Source of the DNA: DUML01 sp050949905
GTDB lineage: Bacteria > Bacillota > Desulfitobacteriia > Desulfitobacteriales > Syntrophobotulaceae
Assembly (NCBI GenBank): GCA_050949905.1
Contig: JBMNGP010000003.1
Coordinates: 62,001 to 126,000, forward strand
Direction: 5' to 3'
Length of the DNA stretch: 64,000 bases
The notes beneath the pieces are model-generated. The model did not search any database, was not told where the DNA came from, and saw only the letters and a program-made list of their open reading frames with translations. Positions 40,830 to 48,645 of the stretch are shown one piece after another. A program made the translations under genes and the position numbers. The stretch's first letter is position 1, and every line of letters starts with the position of its first letter.

Positions 40830-41888
40830 ATGATGTATAGCAAAAACGCAGTTGCTATTCCACCGGGTGCGACAATACGAGAGCAGCTTGAGAATCGTGG
40901 TATGAAACAAAAGGAGTTCGCACTCAGGATGGGATTATCAGAAAAACATATTAGTCGTTTGATAAACGGACAGGTTGAACTTACTCAGGATGTCGCTTTG
41001 AGACTTGAGTCTGTTCTCGGTGTGCCAGCAAGCTTTTGGAATAATCTTGAGGCCATTTATCGTGAAAAATTGGCACGAATAATTGCGGAGAATGAATTGG
41101 AACGAGATGCTGAGCTTGCGTCTGCATTCCCCTATTCAAAGATGGCTGCTTTGGGTTGGGTTGAGGCCACACGAAAAGCCGAAGAAAAGGCACTTAATTT
41201 AAGACGCTTTTTTGAAGTTGCAAAGCTTGATTTACTTGATAGATTGAGAATTCCCGGTATTGCTTACCGAAAAACAGGCACAAATGAAACAAGTGACTAC
41301 AGCCTTGCAGCTTGGGCACAGAAAGCAAGAATAGAAGCAAGAAAGTATAAGACTGCTCCGATTAACATTAGCAAGCTTGAACAGGAAATACCTCGAATTC
41401 GTGAAATGACAGTAAAGAATCCTGAAGAGTTTTGTAGCAAACTTACGGATTTATTTGCTGAGTGCGGTATTGCTTTGGTGTTCTTACCCCACATTGGCGG
41501 ATCTTTTCTGCATGGAGCATCATTTTATGATGGCAACCACATTGTTATGGGGCTAACCGTTCGGGGTAAATATGCAGATAAATTTTGGTTTAGTTTGTTT
41601 CACGAAATGTGTCACGTTATTCGGGGCCATATTAGTGAACTAAGTGGAACCTGTGAAAAACAAGAAGAAGAGGCGGATGCTTTTGCAAGAGATATCCTTA
41701 TACCTCCAGAGCAATACAAAGCTTTTATAAAAGCAAATTGCTTTACTAGGGATTGCATTATTGAGTTTGCAAGTAAAATTGAAATTGCTCCTGGAATTGT
41801 TTTAGGACGCCTTCAGAAAGAGAACTATGTTCCTTACAACCGATTTAATGACCTTAAAGTTCGATATCAAATAACATGTAAAAAATAG
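40830..41888 (+). CDS. higA: HigA-type antitoxin fused to an ImmA/IrrE-like zinc peptidase domain
   Basis: A 352-residue protein. Residues about 15-75 are an XRE helix-turn-helix of the HigA type (PPGATIREQLENRGMKQKEF, GLSEKHISRLINGQ). Residues about 215-305 form a metallopeptidase domain of the ImmA/IrrE kind with HEMCH (SLFHEMCHVIRGH) and a downstream EEEADAFARDIL. HigA antitoxins are often only about 100 residues, so the peptidase fusion is notable. It may let damage or another signal trigger antitoxin cleavage, as in ImmA systems. The ribosome site is AAGGAGG. Confidence 0.85.
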   Translation: MMYSKNAVAIPPGATIREQLENRGMKQKEFALRMGLSEKHISRLINGQVELTQDVALRLESVLGVPASFWNNLEAIYREKLARIIAENELERDAELASAFPYSKMAALGWVEATRKAEEKALNLRRFFEVAKLDLLDRLRIPGIAYRKTGTNETSDYSLAAWAQKARIEARKYKTAPINISKLEQEIPRIREMTVKNPEEFCSKLTDLFAECGIALVFLPHIGGSFLHGASFYDGNHIVMGLTVRGKYADKFWFSLFHEMCHVIRGHISELSGTCEKQEEEADAFARDILIPPEQYKAFIKANCFTRDCIIEFASKIEIAPGIVLGRLQKENYVPYNRFNDLKVRYQITCKK

Positions 41889-41898
41889 TTTTTACTTC

Positions 41899-41926
41899 AA
41901 GCATCTACTTTCGTAGGTGCTTTTTT
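41899..41926 (+). terminator. Intrinsic terminator after the HigBA module
   Basis: AGCATCTAC-TTTC-GTAGGTGCT (one G-T pair) is followed by TTTTTT, 11 bases after the antitoxin stop. Confidence 0.75.
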
Positions 41927-41954
41927 CATGCCCATTTTTAGGAGAGTGATGCCT

Positions 41955-43277
41955 ATGAGGTTTTTTTCACACCTGTTCAAAGCAAGGGATAAGCCGAAAA
42001 ACAGCCTGTTCGGTAATGCATATAGCTTTTTCTTCGGCGGCACATCCAGCGGAAAGGCTGTCAATGAGCGGACTGCTATGCAGACAACTGCAGTGTATGC
42101 CTGTGTAAGGATACTTGCAGAAGCCATCGCCGGGCTTCCGCTTCATGTGTACCGCTATAAAGAAGACGGTGGCAAAGAAAAAGCGTTGACCCACCCGCTC
42201 TATTATTTACTCCATGACGAACCAAACCCTGAGATGACTTCATTCGTGTTCCGAGAAACACTGATGAGTCATCTTCTTTTATGGGGAAATGCTTACGCTC
42301 AAATTATTAGGGATGGTTCCGGACGAGTGCTGGCGCTTTATCCACTTTTGCCAAACAAAATGACGGTAGACAGGGCTCCAAACGGAGAACTGTTTTACAC
42401 TTATCGGCGCGACAGCGATGAGAGTAGGGTTAATCCAAAAGCAGGCCTTATATACCTACGAAGTGATGAGGTTCTTCACATCCCGGGACTCGGTTTTGAC
42501 GGACTGATCGGATACTCCCCTATTGCTATGGCCAAGAACGCCATAGGCATGGCTATTGCCTGTGAGGAGTATGGTGCATCCTTTTTTGCCAACGGAGCAA
42601 ATCCGGGTGGCGTTCTGGAACATCCCGGCGTATTAAAGGATCCGGCAAAGGTGCGAGAAAGCTGGAATGCTGTTTATCAAGGAAGTGCCAATGCTCATCG
42701 CATTGCAGTTCTGGAAGAGGGAATGAAGTTTCAACCAATCGGCATTCCACCCGAACAGGCACAGTTTTTAGAGACAAGAAAGTTTCAGATAAATGAAATT
42801 GCTCGGATATTCCGAGTGCCTCCCCATATGGTTGGAGATCTTGAAAAGTCAAGCTTTTCAAACATCGAACAGCAATCTCTGGAATTTGTTAAATACACGC
42901 TTGACCCGTGGGTGGTGCGTTGGGAACAGGCTCTCCAAAAAGCGCTGCTTTTACCATCAGAGAAGCGGGCATACTTTGTCAAATTCAATGTAGATGGCCT
43001 TCTGCGCGGTGATTATGCAAGCCGCATGAATGGTTATGCTGTAGCTCGACAGAACGGCTGGATGTCTGCTAACGATATCCGCGAGCTTGAGGACATGAAC
43101 CGGATTCCGGCGGAGTTGGGTGGAGATCTGTATCTTGTTAACGGTAACATGACCAGGCTTGCCGATGCAGGTGCCTTTGCAGGCAAAAACAATGCTAAAA
43201 CGGAGGGATCAAAAGTTGAACAAATCACAAAAACCAAAACCGGTTCGCCGCTTCTGGAACTGGATACAAAACGATGA
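41955..43277 (+). CDS. Phage portal protein, HK97 family
   Basis: The protein is 440 residues from the ATG at 41955; an ATG at 41949 is also possible. It begins MRFFSHLFKARDKPKNS and has the family segments TAVYACVRILAEAIAGLPLH, LLLWGNAYAQI, and FRVPPHMVGDLEKSSFSNIE. It forms the ring through which DNA enters the head. Its end overlaps the protease gene by about 60 bases, a common arrangement in this phage type. Confidence 0.93.
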   Translation: MRFFSHLFKARDKPKNSLFGNAYSFFFGGTSSGKAVNERTAMQTTAVYACVRILAEAIAGLPLHVYRYKEDGGKEKALTHPLYYLLHDEPNPEMTSFVFRETLMSHLLLWGNAYAQIIRDGSGRVLALYPLLPNKMTVDRAPNGELFYTYRRDSDESRVNPKAGLIYLRSDEVLHIPGLGFDGLIGYSPIAMAKNAIGMAIACEEYGASFFANGANPGGVLEHPGVLKDPAKVRESWNAVYQGSANAHRIAVLEEGMKFQPIGIPPEQAQFLETRKFQINEIARIFRVPPHMVGDLEKSSFSNIEQQSLEFVKYTLDPWVVRWEQALQKALLLPSEKRAYFVKFNVDGLLRGDYASRMNGYAVARQNGWMSANDIRELEDMNRIPAELGGDLYLVNGNMTRLADAGAFAGKNNAKTEGSKVEQITKTKTGSPLLELDTKR

Positions 43278-43941
43278 TGGCAGCCGGACATTATATATTG
43301 ACGGCCCAATAGCTGAAGAAAGCTGGCTGGGAGACGAAGTAACTCCCAAACAGTTCAAATCAGAGCTGTTGTCCGGAGAGGGTGATATAACGATCTGGAT
43401 CAACAGCCCTGGCGGAGATATATTTGCAGCTAATCAAATTTACAACATGCTTATGGATTACAAAGGCAAAGTGACGGTAAAGATTGACGGTATTGCAGCC
43501 AGCGCCGCTTCGGTCATAGCTATGGCCGGAGGTGACGTCTTTATGTCACCAGTCAGCATGATGATGATTCACAACCCTATGACAATAGCCATCGGTGATA
43601 CGGAAGAAATGGAGAAAGCTATCGCAATGCTGGAAGAAATAAAGGAATCCATCATCAACGCTTATGAGCTGAAAACCGGACTTTCCAGGGCAAAAATATC
43701 GCACTTAATGGATGCAGAAAGCTGGTTTAACGCAAGAAAAGCGGTGGAACTTGGCTTTGCCGATGGAATCTTGTTTATGGAGGATGAATCATTCCCATCC
43801 GAATTTGAAGTATCAGGAGGAATGATCTTCAGCAGGCAGGCAGTAACAAATTCCATCCTGCAAAAGCTTAAACCAAAAGAAAAACCAAAAGGAACACCAA
43901 TTGAGTCGCTTGAAAAGCGGCTTTTTTTATTAAAACCTTAA
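43216..43941 (+). CDS. ClpP-type prohead protease
   Basis: The protein is 241 residues from a TTG at 43216, chosen because GGAGGG lies 8 bases upstream and upstream ATGs lie inside the portal gene without a site. The ClpP-like fold shows the oxyanion loop INSPGGDIFAA, the catalytic Ser in GIAASAASVIAMAGG and the catalytic His in MMIHNP. It should cut the capsid precursor's N-terminal delta region during maturation. The capsid gene follows 13 bases later. Confidence 0.9.
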   Translation: MNKSQKPKPVRRFWNWIQNDDGSRTLYIDGPIAEESWLGDEVTPKQFKSELLSGEGDITIWINSPGGDIFAANQIYNMLMDYKGKVTVKIDGIAASAASVIAMAGGDVFMSPVSMMMIHNPMTIAIGDTEEMEKAIAMLEEIKESIINAYELKTGLSRAKISHLMDAESWFNARKAVELGFADGILFMEDESFPSEFEVSGGMIFSRQAVTNSILQKLKPKEKPKGTPIESLEKRLFLLKP

Positions 43942-43954
43942 GGAGGATTTGATT

Positions 43955-45157
43955 ATGAGCAAAATACTGGAACTGCGTGAAAAACGCGCTAAAGTATGGG
44001 AAGCTGCTAAAGCTTTCCTCGACAGCAAACGCGGGAACGACGGACTGCTTTCACCGGAGGATACCGCAACTTATGAAAAAATGGAAGCCGATGTTATTGC
44101 GCTGGGCAAAGAAATAGAACGTCTTGAGCGTCAGGCTGCCATAGATTTGGAACTGTCAAAACCGTTGAATATTCCTATTACAGACAAACCCACTTCCATA
44201 TCTGGCAACAATGAAAAAACCGGACGTGCCAGCGATGAGTACAGGCAGTCTTTCTGGAACATGATGCGCGGCAGGCGCAAATATGACGTACACAACGCGC
44301 TGCAGATTGGAGAGGACACCGAAGGTGGATATCTTGTTCCCGACGACTTTGAGCGTACTCTTGTGGAAGCACTGGAGGAGGAGAATATCTTTAGGCAGAT
44401 TGCCAATGTTATTACCACGTCCAGCGGTGACAAGAAAATTCCTGTGGTGGCAAGCAAGGGTACTGCATCCTGGGTGGATGAGGAAGGCCAGATTCCCGAA
44501 AGCGATGACTCCTTTGCACAGGTATCCATCGGCGCATATAAGCTGGCTACTATGATCAAGGTGTCAGAGGAATTGTTAAACGATAGTGTATTTAACCTTG
44601 AACAGTATATAGCCAAAGAATTCGCCCGCCGAATCGGAGCAAAAGAGGAGGAAGCATTTTTTATCGGTGACGGATCTGGCAAGCCAACCGGTATCTTGGC
44701 AGATAACGGCGGTGGCGAGATAGGAGTAACTGCGGCGAGTGCAACAGCCATTACCCTTGACGAGATCATGGACTTGTTCTACAGCCTAAAGTCTCCGTAC
44801 CGCAGGAACGCTGTATTCATTATGAATGATTCGACAATTAAAGCTATAAGGAAGCTCAAAGACAACAACGGTCAGTATCTCTGGCAGCCTTCTGTAACTG
44901 CTGGAACACCGGATACTATCCTCAATCGTCCAGTTAAAACTTCTGCATTTATGCCTGCCATTGCCGCTGGAGCAAAAACGATTGTATTCGGCGATTTTTC
45001 TTATTACTGGGTGGCAGACCGTCAAGGCAGGGTTTTTAAGCGGCTTAATGAGTTGTATGCTGCGACCGGACAAGTTGGATTCATGGCAACCCAGCGTGTA
45101 GATGGCAAGCTGGTACTGGCTGAAGCAGTCAAGATACTGCAGCAGAAATCAGCTTAA
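43955..45157 (+). CDS. Major capsid protein, HK97 fold
   Basis: The protein is 400 residues from the ATG at 43955 (ribosome site AAGGAGG). Residues 1-75 or so form a coiled-coil delta region, probably removed by the upstream protease. The mature part has GYLVPDDFERTLVEAL, KVSEELLNDSVFNLEQYIAK and FIGDGSGKPTGIL, all hallmarks of the HK97 capsid family. It builds the icosahedral head. Confidence 0.95.
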   Translation: MSKILELREKRAKVWEAAKAFLDSKRGNDGLLSPEDTATYEKMEADVIALGKEIERLERQAAIDLELSKPLNIPITDKPTSISGNNEKTGRASDEYRQSFWNMMRGRRKYDVHNALQIGEDTEGGYLVPDDFERTLVEALEEENIFRQIANVITTSSGDKKIPVVASKGTASWVDEEGQIPESDDSFAQVSIGAYKLATMIKVSEELLNDSVFNLEQYIAKEFARRIGAKEEEAFFIGDGSGKPTGILADNGGGEIGVTAASATAITLDEIMDLFYSLKSPYRRNAVFIMNDSTIKAIRKLKDNNGQYLWQPSVTAGTPDTILNRPVKTSAFMPAIAAGAKTIVFGDFSYYWVADRQGRVFKRLNELYAATGQVGFMATQRVDGKLVLAEAVKILQQKSA

Positions 45158-45178
45158 TGAAAACGGAGGTGCTGCGGC

Positions 45179-45487
45179 ATGGAACTTTTGGAGAAGGTTA
45201 AAGCAAACCTCATATTGCAGCACAGCGAAGATGACGCACTTTTACAAGAGTATATCAAAGCCGCAGTGGCCTATGCGGAAAGTTACCAGAAAAAGCCGGA
45301 AGGATATTATGCCGAAAACCCCATGCCGCCTACTACTGAGCAGGCTGTCATTATGCTGTCGAGCCATTTTTATGAAAGCAGGGATGGCTCGACGGCTGGC
45401 TTTTTTGGGGATAGTGTGCAGGCAGGACAGCAGGTATGGAATACAGTTAACCTTTTGTTGCGGCTTGACCGGGATTGGAAGGTGTAA
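45179..45487 (+). CDS. Head-tail connector protein (gp6-like)
   Basis: A 102-residue helical protein (KVKANLILQHSEDDALLQEY, AVAYAESYQ) directly after the capsid gene, as expected for the HK97 gp6-type adaptor that sits below the portal. The ribosome site is CGGAGG. Confidence 0.85.
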   Translation: MELLEKVKANLILQHSEDDALLQEYIKAAVAYAESYQKKPEGYYAENPMPPTTEQAVIMLSSHFYESRDGSTAGFFGDSVQAGQQVWNTVNLLLRLDRDWKV

Positions 45488-45489
45488 AT

Positions 45490-45825
45490 ATGGGCTTTGG
45501 GAAAATGAGAACTTTTGTGGATATTATCTCAACCAAGCCGGTTAAGGACAGTGAGGGTTTTGCTGAAAAAGGTGATGTCATTCTTGCTTCGGTAAGGGCA
45601 TACAAGGAAGATAGGCATGGCAGTGAAAAATGGGCAAACAGGGCGGCGTTTTCGCAGGCGTCTGCCCTGTTCCGCTTCCGTAGGATCCCTAACCTGGAAG
45701 TTACCACAGATCTTGTACTCGTTTGCAGCGATGGCAGGTACAACATTATCAGTGTTGAGGACGTAAAGGGACGCGGAATGTATATTGAGGTGCTTGCGGA
45801 AAAAGTGAAATCAAGCAAAGCATAA
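45490..45825 (+). CDS. Phage head closure protein
   Basis: The protein is 111 residues from the ATG at 45490. It is beta-rich, with a segment ILASVRAYKEDRHGSEKWANR and FRFRRIPNLEVTTDLVL typical of the head-closure (SPP1 gp16/HK97 gp7-like) family. It seals the connector before tail joining. It starts 2 bases after the previous stop. Confidence 0.82.
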   Translation: MGFGKMRTFVDIISTKPVKDSEGFAEKGDVILASVRAYKEDRHGSEKWANRAAFSQASALFRFRRIPNLEVTTDLVLVCSDGRYNIISVEDVKGRGMYIEVLAEKVKSSKA

Positions 45826-45841
45826 AAGGAGGGGCTGCAAC

Positions 45842-46273
45842 GTGGCTAAGGTGGAAGTTAAAATGCCGGAAGAGTTCTTGCTCAAGTTATCCAGACTTGG
45901 AGAAAGAACAGACGAAATCATACCTAAGGTGCTGGAAGCAGGCGGGGAAGTGGTTCTTTCAAAAGTGAAGTCCAATCTTCAGTCAGTTATCGGGAGCGGC
46001 ACTAAATATCCGTCCAGAGCAACCGGTGAATTGGTAAATGCTTTGGGACTCTCTCCTGCCAAACAGGACAGGGATGGAAACCACAACATAAAAATCGGCT
46101 TTACTGAACCAAGGAAGGATGGGGAAAGCAATGCGAAGATTGCTAATATTATTGAGTATGGCAAGTCCGGGCAGCCTCCAAGGCCCTTTTTGAAACCGGC
46201 AAAATCAGCTACAAGGAAGTCCTGCATCGAAGTAATGAAGTCAAGACTGGAACAGGAGCTGGGTCGTATATGA
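45842..46273 (+). CDS. HK97 gp10-family tail-joining protein
   Basis: A 143-residue protein starting at GTG 45842 after AGGAGGGG. The gp10 pattern is visible: LEAGGEVVLSKVKSNLQSVIG, then TGELVNALGLSPA and IIEYGKSGQPPRPFLKPA. It helps join head and tail. Its stop overlaps the next ATG. Confidence 0.88.
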   Translation: MAKVEVKMPEEFLLKLSRLGERTDEIIPKVLEAGGEVVLSKVKSNLQSVIGSGTKYPSRATGELVNALGLSPAKQDRDGNHNIKIGFTEPRKDGESNAKIANIIEYGKSGQPPRPFLKPAKSATRKSCIEVMKSRLEQELGRI

Positions 46274-46614
46274 GCATATTGTCAGAATTAAACTCGTTAT
46301 TGGATGGTTTGGGTATCCCCATTGAAACCGGGGTATTTAGCGGTGTACCGCCAGATGAGTACCTTGTCATTACTCCGATGACAGATACATTTGAAGTTTT
46401 TGCAGACAACCGGCCTCAGGTAGAAACCCAGGAGGTAAGGTTGTCTTTATTTATAAAGGGAAACTACACTGCCCGTAAAAACGAAATAGTGAACACATTG
46501 CTTCAAGCAGGCTTTACCATTACCGACAGGCGGTATATAGGCCATGAGGACGATACCGGCTATCACCACTATGCCATTGATGTGGCAAAAGAGTATGAAG
46601 TAAAGGAGGAATGA
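46270..46614 (+). CDS. Tail completion/terminator protein (DUF3168-like)
   Basis: A 114-residue protein with YLVITPMTDTFEVFADNRPQ and VETQEVRLSLFIKGNY, the usual pattern of tail terminator proteins that cap the tail tube. It overlaps the gp10-like gene by 4 bases and lies just before the major tail protein gene, the standard order. Confidence 0.78.
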   Translation: MSILSELNSLLDGLGIPIETGVFSGVPPDEYLVITPMTDTFEVFADNRPQVETQEVRLSLFIKGNYTARKNEIVNTLLQAGFTITDRRYIGHEDDTGYHHYAIDVAKEYEVKEE

Positions 46615-46619
46615 AAAAC

Positions 46620-47219
46620 ATGGCCACAATCGGACTGGACAGGTTATATTATGCCAAAATAACTGAGAATGAAAACGGAGAAGAGACATACGACACGCCT
46701 GTTCCGCTGGCTAAGGCTATTACGGCAGAACTTTCTGTGGAGCTGGCAGAGGCGACACTTTATGCCGATGACGGGGCGGCAGAAGTGGTCAAGGAATTTC
46801 AAAGCGGCACCCTGACTCTTGGTGTTGCAGATATCGGAGTAGACGCTGCTGAGGTTTTGACGGGAGCCACCCTTGATGACAATAAGGTGCTGATTTCCAC
46901 CAGCGAGGATGGAGGCGCGCCTGTGGCAATCGGCTTTAGAGCCAAGAAAGCTAACGGCAAGTACAGGTATTTTTGGCTTTACAGGGTTAAATTCGGCATC
47001 CCGGCGACAAATCTGCAAACGAAAGGCGACAGCATTACCTTTTCGACACCCACCATTGAAGGGACAGTCATGAGACGTAACAAACCAGATGGCCAGGGAA
47101 AGCACCCTTGGAAGGCAGAGGTCAGCGAAGACGATCCCGGTGTATCGCCTGAAACTATTACCGGCTGGTATACGGAAGTTTATGAGCCGGTATTTGCTGT
47201 GGGAGGAGGCAGCGAATAA
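46620..47219 (+). CDS. Major tail protein, phi13-type family
   Basis: The protein is 199 residues from the ATG at 46620 (GGAGG 10 bases upstream; an ATG at 46611 overlaps the previous stop). It has the tail-tube signatures GLDRLYYAKI, FQSGTLTLGVADI and YRVKFGIPATNLQTKGDSITF, ending in the family's APTIEGTV-like strand (STPTIEGTVM). It forms the tail tube. The stop overlaps the chaperone gene start. Confidence 0.9.
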   Translation: MATIGLDRLYYAKITENENGEETYDTPVPLAKAITAELSVELAEATLYADDGAAEVVKEFQSGTLTLGVADIGVDAAEVLTGATLDDNKVLISTSEDGGAPVAIGFRAKKANGKYRYFWLYRVKFGIPATNLQTKGDSITFSTPTIEGTVMRRNKPDGQGKHPWKAEVSEDDPGVSPETITGWYTEVYEPVFAVGGGSE

Positions 47220-47602
47220 TGCAGGATAATGACAGAAGCGCAATTATCAAAATCGGCGATGAAGAATATCAGCTTATTCTAACCACTAAAGCGACAAAGG
47301 AGATTGCAAAAAGGTACGGCGGTCTTGAAAACCTCGGCACGAAACTGATGAAAACCGAGAACTTCGAGATGGCTCTTGACGAAGTGGTATGGCTGATTAC
47401 ACTGCTGGCTAACCAGAGCATTTTGATACACAACCTCAAAAATCAGGATAAGCGTGAACTCCTGACTGAAGAGACAGTGGAACTTCTCACATCTCCTTTG
47501 GAACTGGCAGCATATAAAGACGCTATCATGGAAGCAATGTTCAAGGGTACCAAAAGAAACGTTGAAAGTGAGGATGACTTAAAAAACACACCGGCCGAGT
47601 GA
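47219..47602 (+). CDS. Tail assembly chaperone, gpG-like
   Basis: A 127-residue protein (KIGDEEYQLILTTKATKEIA, YGGLENLGTKL) placed right after the major tail protein. This is the place of the gpG-type chaperone that wraps the tape measure. The slip sequence A AAA AAC lies in frame at 47581-47587, five codons before its stop. A -1 slip gives a fusion with the next small frame, matching the G/GT arrangement of siphophages. Confidence 0.85.
   Translation: MQDNDRSAIIKIGDEEYQLILTTKATKEIAKRYGGLENLGTKLMKTENFEMALDEVVWLITLLANQSILIHNLKNQDKRELLTEETVELLTSPLELAAYKDAIMEAMFKGTKRNVESEDDLKNTPAE
47581..47587 (+). promoter_or_regulatory. Programmed -1 ribosomal frameshift heptamer (A AAA AAC)
   Basis: The zero frame reads TTA AAA AAC. 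After a -1 slip the ribosome reads AAA AAA CAC ACC GGC CGA GTG and continues into the 63-residue frame. Position and frame match the G-GT slippage site of tailed phages. Confidence 0.75.
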
Positions 47603-47790
47603 GCGATGAGGAATTGTTCACTCGGCTTTTATATTACGGTACTGTCCAGCTCAACCGTTCAGAGGATGAAGTATGGCTAATGCCTATTGGGTACCTGCTT
47701 GATTTATGGGAGTGCCATAAGCAGTTTTTAGGGCTGGCGAAACCAAAGCGTATGCTTACCATTGATGATGTGATACCTTATGGAATATAA
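47599..47790 (+). CDS. Tail assembly chaperone GT extension, probably made by frameshift
   Basis: A 63-residue frame (DEELFTRLLYYGTVQLNRSE, MPIGYLLDLWECHKQFLGLA) in the -1 frame relative to the gpG-like gene. It could start at the GTG overlapping the previous stop. No ribosome site is apparent there, and the slip site at 47581 makes a fused product more likely. The T domain would contact the tape measure and major tail proteins. Confidence 0.8.
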   Translation: MSDEELFTRLLYYGTVQLNRSEDEVWLMPIGYLLDLWECHKQFLGLAKPKRMLTIDDVIPYGI

Positions 47791-47838
47791 GCAGCAAAAA
47801 AGCAGGGTGGCTGTAATCCCTGCTTTAAAAAGCTGCTT
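47791..47838. terminator. Nested hairpin terminator between tail chaperone and PIN gene
   Basis: An inner stem AAGCAGGG/CCCTGCTT and an outer GCAGC/GCTGC are followed by TTTTATT on the plus strand and A-rich sequence for the minus strand. It can end both converging transcripts. Confidence 0.65.
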
Positions 47839-48243
47839 TTATTCCATTTGCAAAAACTCTGCCGCTGTTACGATCTTTGGGTTTGTTATGCCGGATTCAA
47901 GGAAATCCCTGTCTCCGGTTACAAGCACGTCAGCTTTTGCCGCAATGGCCGCCCTGAGTATTGGCCTGTCGGATGCGTCCCGGACAAGCGCCTCATCCGA
48001 CACGTCAACTGCGGGAGTTGGAACAACTTCAAGAACAGTAAGCGCAATCGCCAAAAAGCGTTCAAGCGCCTGGATCTTATGGGGGAATTTCCGGTTGTAT
48101 ACCCGGCGAAGCTCATCGATGTTTTGATCGCAAACCATACCATGGTTGGGGTGTGTTACAGCTTTAATGTACGCCTGATAAGGCGTTCCTTCGCAGCTCA
48201 AGGAAGCGGAGATCAGGATGTTGGTGTCAATTAACACTCTCAT
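47839..48243 (-). CDS. PIN-domain toxin (VapC-like ribonuclease)
   Basis: A 134-residue PIN protein: MRVLIDTNILISASL with the first catalytic Asp, the central acidic DELRR segment, and RPILRAAIAAKADVLVTGDRDFLE with the last Asp pair. PIN toxins cut RNA. The gene runs against the late operon and overlaps the AbrB-type antitoxin gene by 4 bases, so the two are one toxin-antitoxin unit. Confidence 0.85.
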   Translation of the reverse strand: MRVLIDTNILISASLSCEGTPYQAYIKAVTHPNHGMVCDQNIDELRRVYNRKFPHKIQALERFLAIALTVLEVVPTPAVDVSDEALVRDASDRPILRAAIAAKADVLVTGDRDFLESGITNPKIVTAAEFLQME

Positions 48244-48512
48244 AGACCTTCAATCTCCGCGCGGACGTCCTTCACCAGATCCATAACATCGTCATCATTG
48301 CGGATCCCGGCTTTTTCCGCTTCGCCCTCCATTTCTTTCTGTAGCATTTTCATGGCGTAGACAGCGGAGTTCATAAGGATAACCCGGTCTTCCTCGCAAA
48401 TGAGGGTGACGCGGTCTCCGGTGGAAAGGCGAAGTTTGGAGCGGATATCTTTTGGCAGCGTGATCTGGCCTTTTGCCATTACCTTTGCATTATCAACTAT
48501 GGGAACGTTCAT
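48240..48512 (-). CDS. AbrB/MazE-family antitoxin
   Basis: A 90-residue protein with a swapped-hairpin AbrB DNA-binding domain (DNAKVMAKGQITLPKDIRSK, LRLSTGDRVTLICEEDRVI). An acidic helical tail probably wraps the PIN toxin. The ribosome site is AAGGAGG. Its promoter lies upstream at 48571-48599 on the minus strand with a palindromic site in between, suggesting autoregulation. Confidence 0.87.
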   Translation of the reverse strand: MNVPIVDNAKVMAKGQITLPKDIRSKLRLSTGDRVTLICEEDRVILMNSAVYAMKMLQKEMEGEAEKAGIRNDDDVMDLVKDVRAEIEGL

Positions 48513-48540
48513 GCTAAGTCCTCCTTTTTAGGATTTGAAA

Positions 48541-48599
48541 AGCAGGAAATTCCCTACTTTCCCTACTATTAGTATATGCCAAACCGCATTGAAATACAA
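48541..48599 (-). promoter_or_regulatory. Promoter and operator of the AbrB/PIN module
   Basis: On the minus strand TTGTAT (48599-48594) - 17 bp - TATACT (48576-48571) forms a promoter. The imperfect palindrome AGCAGGAAATTCCCTACT (48541-48558), with a repeated AGTAGGGA, lies just downstream and may bind the antitoxin. Confidence 0.6.
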
Positions 48600-48645
48600 T
48601 AGCCTTTTATAATTTTTTAATTTTTACTCGAAAGGAGGCGGTTAT

